The translations under genes were made by a program, and so were the position numbers. Shown here in pieces: positions 59,279 through 64,000 of a DNA stretch of 64,000 bases; the first letter of the stretch is position 1, and the number at the start of each line of letters is the position of its first letter. The notes below the pieces were generated by a model. That model saw nothing but the letters and a program-made list of their open reading frames with translations. It made no database searches and was not told the DNA's origin. The DNA is from Nocardia alba NBRC 108234 (GTDB lineage Bacteria; Actinomycetota; Actinomycetes; Mycobacteriales; Mycobacteriaceae): NCBI RefSeq assembly GCF_001612665.1, contig NZ_BDAX01000002.1:992001-1056000 (forward strand), written 5' to 3'.

Positions 59279-60078
59279 GCGCCGACTACAGCACGATCAC
59301 GCTCGACATCGACGCCGACGACCGGGTCGCCACCCTCACCCTGAACCGCCCCGAGCGGCTCAACGCCTTCAACCGCACCATGTGCGAGGAGGTGCGCGAC
59401 GCGTGGCGCCGGATCAGGCTCGACGACTCGGTCAACGCGGTCGTCCTGCGCGCGGCGGGCACTCGCGCCTTCAGCGCGGGACTCGACATCAAGTCCGCCT
59501 ACGGCCAACCCGACGGGATCTGGCACCACGAGGACCCCGGCGAGCTGTTGAGCCCCAAGTGGCAGAAGATGTGGAAACCGGTGGTGTGCGCGGTCAACGG
59601 CCTGTGCACCGCCGGTGCGTTCTACTTCGTCAACGAGTCCGACGTGGTGATCTGTTCCGACGATGCCACCTTCTTCGACTCCCATGTGTCGGCGGGGTTG
59701 GTCTGCGCGCTGGAGCCGATCGGACTCATGCGCCGAGTCGGGCTCGGGGAGACCCTGCGCATCGCGTTGATGGGTAACGACGAACGGGTCTGCGCCGAGA
59801 CCGCGCTGCGCATCGGCCTGGTGACCGAAATCGTGACCCGCGAACAACTCTGGGAACGCGCGCACGCCATCGCCGCCGGCATCGCGGCCAAGCCGCCGAC
59901 GGCGACCCAGGGCACGGTGAAGGCGATTTGGGAATCGCTGGACAAGCCCTACCGGGCCGCACTCGATCAGGGCCTGATCTACACCCGCCTGGGCAACCCG
60001 ATCGCCAAGGCGGAACTCGCCGCGGCCGCGGGGGATGCACAACGCCGCGGCATTTCGACCGAACCGAGGATTCGTTGA
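59275..60078 (+). CDS. Crotonase-fold protein, DSHVS type
   Basis: A 267-residue crotonase, a paralog of the previous gene product. LNRPERLNAFN, FSAGLDIKSAYGQP and VNGLCTAGAFYFVNESD mark the fold. Both hydratase Glu positions are replaced (Tyr/Phe in GAFYFV and His in FFDSHVSAGLV). The two adjacent proteins may act together or as a hetero-oligomer. The ATG overlaps the previous stop by 4 bases, and the stop overlaps the ligase start by 1 base (TGATG), so all are co-translated. Confidence 0.85.
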   Translation: MSADYSTITLDIDADDRVATLTLNRPERLNAFNRTMCEEVRDAWRRIRLDDSVNAVVLRAAGTRAFSAGLDIKSAYGQPDGIWHHEDPGELLSPKWQKMWKPVVCAVNGLCTAGAFYFVNESDVVICSDDATFFDSHVSAGLVCALEPIGLMRRVGLGETLRIALMGNDERVCAETALRIGLVTEIVTREQLWERAHAIAAGIAAKPPTATQGTVKAIWESLDKPYRAALDQGLIYTRLGNPIAKAELAAAAGDAQRRGISTEPRIR

Positions 60079-61583
60079 TGACCGACACCCACGACCATCC
60101 ACTGAGCGGGCGCATCGCCGGAGTCCTCGACCTGGCGCCGAGTTCACGGGCCATCGAATTCGACGGAACCTGGCACAGCTGGGGCGAACTCGCCGAGACC
60201 GCACGACGCGTCAGCGCGCTGATCACAACGCCGTGCCAGGTCGGCATCCTGTTGCGCAACCGCCCCGAACACGTGGCCGCGTTCCTCGGCGTGCTGCTCA
60301 GCGGCGGCACCGTCGTGGTGATCAACCCCTCCCGTGGCGACGACCGCACCCGCTCCGATATCGCCGCGCTCGAATTGCCACTGGTGATCGGCGGGCAGGC
60401 GGACCTGGCCGGGCTCGTCGGGCCGGGGACCGCGACCGTGACCATCGCCGACCTCGACACCGCACCGATCCCCAGCGAGCCGATCGGCGAGCACGACGCG
60501 GGCACCCCGTTGCCGGGGATCGCCGTCCGCATGCTCACCAGCGGGACCACCGGGCCGCCCAAGCGTGTCGAGATCACCTACGACATGCTGGCGCGCAGTG
60601 TCATCGGCACCGACTTCGAGCAGGCCGCCACACCGACCGCACCGCGCGGTGGCGTCGCGATCGTGAATGCCCCGCTGGTGCACATCGGCGGCATCTTCCG
60701 CATTCTGCAGTGTGTCGTCGCTGCCAGGCCGTTCGTCTTCCTGCCGCGCTTCGACCTCGAACGCTGGGCGGCGGCGGTGCGGGCGCACCGGCCGGGCGCG
60801 GTGTCGCTGGTCCCCGCCGCCCTGCGGATGGTGCTGCACTCCGACCTCGGCCCCGCGGATCTCGACGGCGTGCGGGTGGTCACCTCGGGCACCGCGCCGC
60901 TGTCGGCCGCCGATGCCGACGCCTTCCAGGACAAGTTCGGCATCCCGGTCCTGACGTCGTATGCCGCCACCGAGTTCGGCGGCGGCGTCGCCGGCTGGAC
61001 GCTTCCCGACCACCAGCAATTCTGGAACACCAAGCGCGGCAGCGTCGGCCGGGCCAGTGGCGGCGCCCGCCTGCGGGTGGTCGACGAGGACGGCACCGCG
61101 CTCGGGCCGGACGTGCCCGGCCTGCTCGAGGTCGCACCCGGCCAGCTCGGTCCCACCGCGAGCTGGGTACGGACCACCGATATCGCCCGCATCGACGCCG
61201 ACGGGTTCCTCTGGATTCTCGGACGTGCCGATCAGGCCATCATCCGCGGTGGATTCAAGATCATGCCCGATGATGTGCGCGCCGCGCTGGAGGGACATCC
61301 CGCGGTCGGTGGCGCCGCGGTCGTCGCCAGGACCGACGACCGGCTCGGCGAGACCCCGGTCGCCATGGTCGAGCTGCGCGCGGGTCGCCACACCGAGGTC
61401 GACGAGCTGGTCGACTACCTGAGCACTCGATTGGCCCGCTACGAGATCCCCACCGAAATCGCTGTCGTAGAGGCGATTCCGCGTACCCCGTCGGGCAAGG
61501 CGGACCTGTCCGCGGTCCGCGCGCACTTCACCGCAACCCCCATCGGCCCACGGCCACATTCCGAAAGTGGTGATCCGACATGA
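60078..61583 (+). CDS. Acyl-CoA ligase (AMP-forming)
   Basis: A 501-residue ANL-family ligase. The phosphate loop is RMLTSGTTGPPKRVEI near residue 155, and SYAATEFGGG near 298 is the adenine motif. DADGFLWILGRADQAIIRGGFKI is the hinge, read in parts. The adenylation Lys is in TPSGKADLS near 474. It is clearly related to the ligase at 62069 (shared TSGTTGPPKRV, ATEFAG/ATEFGG). Translation is coupled to the crotonase before it and the thioesterase after it. It probably activates a pathway acid. Confidence 0.87.
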   Translation: MTDTHDHPLSGRIAGVLDLAPSSRAIEFDGTWHSWGELAETARRVSALITTPCQVGILLRNRPEHVAAFLGVLLSGGTVVVINPSRGDDRTRSDIAALELPLVIGGQADLAGLVGPGTATVTIADLDTAPIPSEPIGEHDAGTPLPGIAVRMLTSGTTGPPKRVEITYDMLARSVIGTDFEQAATPTAPRGGVAIVNAPLVHIGGIFRILQCVVAARPFVFLPRFDLERWAAAVRAHRPGAVSLVPAALRMVLHSDLGPADLDGVRVVTSGTAPLSAADADAFQDKFGIPVLTSYAATEFGGGVAGWTLPDHQQFWNTKRGSVGRASGGARLRVVDEDGTALGPDVPGLLEVAPGQLGPTASWVRTTDIARIDADGFLWILGRADQAIIRGGFKIMPDDVRAALEGHPAVGGAAVVARTDDRLGETPVAMVELRAGRHTEVDELVDYLSTRLARYEIPTEIAVVEAIPRTPSGKADLSAVRAHFTATPIGPRPHSESGDPT

Positions 61584-62002
61584 TGTCGACCATCCGAGAG
61601 ATCACTGGATTACTCGACCACATCGGCTTCCGCAAGGCGACCGACCTCGACGGCTCGCTCATCTGGGAGCTGCCCGTCGCGCCGCACGTCGTCAACACCT
61701 CCGGCGGGCTGCAGGGCGGCTTGATCGCGACACTGGCCGACATCGCGGCGGGCACCCTCGCCCTGGAGTCCCGGCCGCCGAACGCCGGTATCGTCACCTC
61801 GGATCTGAGCGTGCGGTACTTCCGCCCGATCACCGAGGGCACCGCGCGCGCGGTGAGCAAGATCGTGCACGCAGGCAAACGGTCGATCGTGGTCCAGGTC
61901 GAGGTATTCGACGGCGAGGACGGAGCGCTGGCGGCGCTGGCGACCGTGAACTTCGCGACGGTGAGCTTCGCGACGGACGGATCGGCGACCACGGGCGGCT
62001 AG
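61580..62002 (+). CDS. Hotdog-fold thioesterase (PaaI-like)
   Basis: A 140-residue hotdog protein. NTSGGLQGGLIATLADIAAG, seen here in pieces, matches the PaaI/YbgC-type active-site helix. SDLSVRYFRPITEG is the following strand pair. It likely releases free acid from stalled or toxic acyl-CoA and so recovers CoA. The ATG overlaps the ligase stop by 4 bases. A near-repeat ATVNFATVSFATD closes the C terminus. It is the last gene of the operator o operon, with a terminator 22 bases later. Confidence 0.84.
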   Translation: MMSTIREITGLLDHIGFRKATDLDGSLIWELPVAPHVVNTSGGLQGGLIATLADIAAGTLALESRPPNAGIVTSDLSVRYFRPITEGTARAVSKIVHAGKRSIVVQVEVFDGEDGALAALATVNFATVSFATDGSATTGG

Positions 62003-62024
62003 CCCCGAACGGGCACTACGCCCG

Positions 62025-62065
62025 CGGGGGTCCCCGCGCGATCACCAGTCGCGCGGAGACCCCCG
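62025..62065. terminator. Terminator hairpin between convergent genes
   Basis: 17-bp arms (62025-62041 and 62049-62065) with one mismatch and a 7-base loop lie between the thioesterase stop and the end of the minus-strand ligase. Confidence 0.8.
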
Positions 62066-62068
62066 AAA

Positions 62069-63568
62069 TCAACGCCCGGTGTACAGGGCGGCCACCGCGT
62101 CCGTCCTGGCCTTCAGCGCGGCATTACGCGGAAGATCGTCGACGACGGCGATCGCGACGGGCACATGGTGGCTCGGCAGCTGATCCCGCAGGTGTGCGAT
62201 CAGCTCCGCTTCCGTGGGTTTCGGCATTTCGCGACGCGGCTGCACGGCGGCGAAAGGAACCTGACCCAGTCGGCTGTCCGGGACGCCGACAACACACGCG
62301 TCCCGAACCGCGGGATGGGCGAGCGGGGCGGCACGCACGGTTTCGGGCAGGATCTTGAAACCGCCACGATTGATCGCGCCATCGGCTCGCCCGTGTACCG
62401 TCACGAAACCGTCGGCATCCACAGAGGCGAGATCGGTGGTCCGGACCCAGGTGGCGCCGAGCGCGGCCACCTCGGCCTCGAGCAGTCCCGTCTCGCCGAC
62501 GCCCATCTGCGCACCGGTCACCGCGTCGACGATGCGCACCCTTACCCCGGGCAGCGGCACACCGACGCTGCCGGCCTTGGTCGCGCCGAATCGCTCGTAC
62601 AACTGCGGCGTCCACGCGCACACCGAACCGGCGAACTCGGTGGCACCATAGGCCCACAGCAGTGGAATGCCGTAGCGGCGTTCGAATTCCGCGCGCAGTT
62701 CCGGCTCGAGCGGGCCGGAACCACCCGGCAGATACTTCAGGGTCGACAGGTCCTCGCGTGGCACATCGGCTTCCAGCAGCATGCGAAGGATCGTCGGCTG
62801 CACGCCGGTCCGAGTGACCCGGTAGGTCTTGACCGCCCGCACCCATTCCTCGACCGTGAATTTCTCCAGCAACACCATGCGCTTACCGAGGAAGGGGGCC
62901 GCGAGCAGTTGGCAGATACCGATGCTGCCGAACGGCCAGTACACCAGTTCCGGCGGATCGTCCGGATCGGCGACGGTCGCCCCGCCGGTCATGGTGCGGA
63001 CCGTATGCCCCAACGCCGACAGGGGAATCGGCACCCGCTTGGGTGGGCCGGTCGTTCCGCTGGTCAGGATGTGCAGTCCGGGCACGGTTGTCACCCGATC
63101 GGCGACTCGGCCGATCGACCGGTCACCGCGCACGATGGTCTCGACCGAGGGGTCGTCCAGTGACACCGCGATCCCGGCAGCGCCGACCCGCTCGCAGGCG
63201 GCCAGAACCGGCGCCGTCCAGTCCCCCCGATCGGCGATCACCGCGACCGGGCGTGTCTGTTCGATGTCGCGGGCGATACCGGCGGCCGACTGATACGAGT
63301 TGATCATCGTGACCGGGCGACGCTGAGTGATGAATCCGAGGATCGCGGCCGCGTGCGGCACCCGATTGCGGACAACGATGCCGATCGACTCCTCGGCGCG
63401 CACGCCGGCACGGTCCAGCTCCGCGGTGATCCGGCGGACGTATCCCTCCACGTCGTCGCCGGAATACCAGCGCCGCTCGAACTCGATGCACGGCCGGTCG
63501 CCGAAGCCGGCGAGGCCGTCGGCGAGTGTCGTCACGAGCTCGGTCGCGGCGTGGTCCTGTACCGACAT
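62069..63568 (-). CDS. Acyl-CoA ligase (AMP-forming), paralog of the one at 60078
   Basis: A 499-residue ANL-family ligase. HILTSGTTGPPKRVPIP near residue 168 is the phosphate loop and AYGATEFAGS near 315 the adenine motif. DADGFVTVHGRADGAINRGGFKI is the hinge, read in parts. The C-terminal NAALKARTDA holds the likely adenylation Lys. The start has GGAGGGC upstream. It lies 20 bases behind the DoxX-like gene on the same strand, so it belongs to an operon whose head is outside the window. I see no TACNGTA operator for it here. Confidence 0.86.
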   Translation of the reverse strand: MSVQDHAATELVTTLADGLAGFGDRPCIEFERRWYSGDDVEGYVRRITAELDRAGVRAEESIGIVVRNRVPHAAAILGFITQRRPVTMINSYQSAAGIARDIEQTRPVAVIADRGDWTAPVLAACERVGAAGIAVSLDDPSVETIVRGDRSIGRVADRVTTVPGLHILTSGTTGPPKRVPIPLSALGHTVRTMTGGATVADPDDPPELVYWPFGSIGICQLLAAPFLGKRMVLLEKFTVEEWVRAVKTYRVTRTGVQPTILRMLLEADVPREDLSTLKYLPGGSGPLEPELRAEFERRYGIPLLWAYGATEFAGSVCAWTPQLYERFGATKAGSVGVPLPGVRVRIVDAVTGAQMGVGETGLLEAEVAALGATWVRTTDLASVDADGFVTVHGRADGAINRGGFKILPETVRAAPLAHPAVRDACVVGVPDSRLGQVPFAAVQPRREMPKPTEAELIAHLRDQLPSHHVPVAIAVVDDLPRNAALKARTDAVAALYTGR

Positions 63569-63588
63569 TCGTCTGCCCTCCGCTTCGC

Positions 63589-64000
63589 TCAGGACCCGGC
63601 CGGAGCCGGCGGCCGGTAGAACAGCGCGAGCTGGCCGATACCGGCCGCGAGTCCGACGCCCACGGCGAGGCCGAATCCCCACCAGCCGTCCACCCGATCG
63701 GTGCCGAAGATCAGCTGGTCGAGGCTGATCCGGCCAGGACCGAGGGTGGCCACACTCACCGCGCCCACCGCCAGCACCAGGTTGTACTCCCAGCCCTCAC
63801 CCACGATGAAGAAGCCCTTGGACCTGTGCACCGTCCACGCGGCGACCAGCATGAGCGCGACGAAACCCGCGGCCGCGAGCGGGGTGAGGAACCCGAAGGC
63901 CAGCGCGAGGCCGACGCCGACCTCACTGCTCGCGGCCAAGCGCGCGTGCAGGATGCCCGGCCGCATCCCGATGCTGTCGAACCAGCGGGCCGTGCCCGGT
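63589..64000 (-). CDS. DoxX-like membrane protein, 5'-truncated
   Basis: The coding frame runs off the right edge; 137 codons are visible. Visible sequence begins GTARWFDSIGMRPG, the family loop, then has three or four membrane segments (LALAFGFLTPLAAAGFVALM, then LVLAVGAVSVATLG, and a last one near the C terminus). DoxX-like proteins are small quinone-linked or redox-complex membrane proteins of uncertain function. The gene starts outside the window, so the ATG at 63966 is internal. It is followed closely by the acyl-CoA ligase gene. Confidence 0.8.
   Translation of the reverse strand, partial: PGTARWFDSIGMRPGILHARLAASSEVGVGLALAFGFLTPLAAAGFVALMLVAAWTVHRSKGFFIVGEGWEYNLVLAVGAVSVATLGPGRISLDQLIFGTDRVDGWWGFGLAVGVGLAAGIGQLALFYRPPAPAGS

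Noticed and set aside
1..64000. Mobile elements, CRISPR arrays, tRNA or rRNA genes
   Set aside because: No transposase, integrase, spaced repeat array or tRNA-like cloverleaf was seen. The only tandem repeat is the 18-bp pair in the TetR B tail.

Overview
The window looks like a chromosomal segment of a mycolic-acid actinomycete, most likely Nocardia or a close relative (Rhodococcus or Mycobacterium cannot be excluded). The signs are high GC with C/G-ending codons, an FprB-type ferredoxin/ferredoxin reductase, F420-type oxidoreductases, two dehydrogenases of mycofactocin-dependent families, and many CaiB, crotonase, acyl-CoA dehydrogenase and acyl-CoA ligase paralogs. I see no rRNA, tRNA, CRISPR, transposase or phage gene.

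Left flank (1-8845): unrelated genes. These are a metallo-beta-lactamase-fold hydrolase, a small hypothetical protein, a membrane protein divergent from a TetR regulator with two dyad operators, an esterase, an FAD monooxygenase paired with a large P-loop ATPase, and an APH-like kinase.

Main block (about 8.9-62 kb): a very large CoA-dependent catabolic region. Almost every divergent or leading promoter carries the same 19-bp dyad, TACTGTA-N5-TACAGTA (half-site TACNGTA). I place it at 13 promoter regions, with a further lone half-site near 27345. This ties together: an amidohydrolase (9043); an F420/FMN split-barrel protein and an LLM oxidoreductase; CaiB-crotonase-TetR-esterase (12029-15945); a second CaiB; a Liv-type ABC importer with a fused permease-permease-ATPase (17503-22266); a hydrolase and a CitE-like lyase; a second TetR with a histone-like tail; ALDH-SDR-rubredoxin-rubredoxin reductase; CaiB plus a tiny Zn-type protein; amidohydrolase-ligase; a ten-gene operon 48604 to 37938 (ligase, amidohydrolase, two ACAD subunits, DUF35-aldolase fusion, hydrolase, DUF35, thiolase, Rieske oxygenase, isochorismatase-like); crotonase-alcohol dehydrogenase; P450-carboxyltransferase; P450-SDR; CaiB-crotonase; and crotonase-crotonase-ligase-thioesterase. 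A crotonase/SDR pair and FprB lie in the same block.

How it could work (inference): the importer takes up the substrate. The P450s and Rieske oxygenase hydroxylate it with electrons from FprB or rubredoxin. Mycofactocin-type dehydrogenases and ALDH take alcohol to acid. Ligases and CoA transferases make CoA esters. A heteromeric ACAD, crotonases, a DUF35-linked retro-aldolase and a thiolase shorten or open the skeleton. Amidohydrolases, the CitE-like lyase and the carboxyltransferase finish the products. The gene set resembles steroid side-chain and ring degradation but lacks its diagnostic partners, so the substrate (steroid-like, terpenoid or other alicyclic acid) is open. Two TetR paralogs with identical recognition helices are the candidate regulators.

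Right edge (62069-64000): another acyl-CoA ligase and a DoxX-like membrane protein cut by the window end, with no visible operator of this family.
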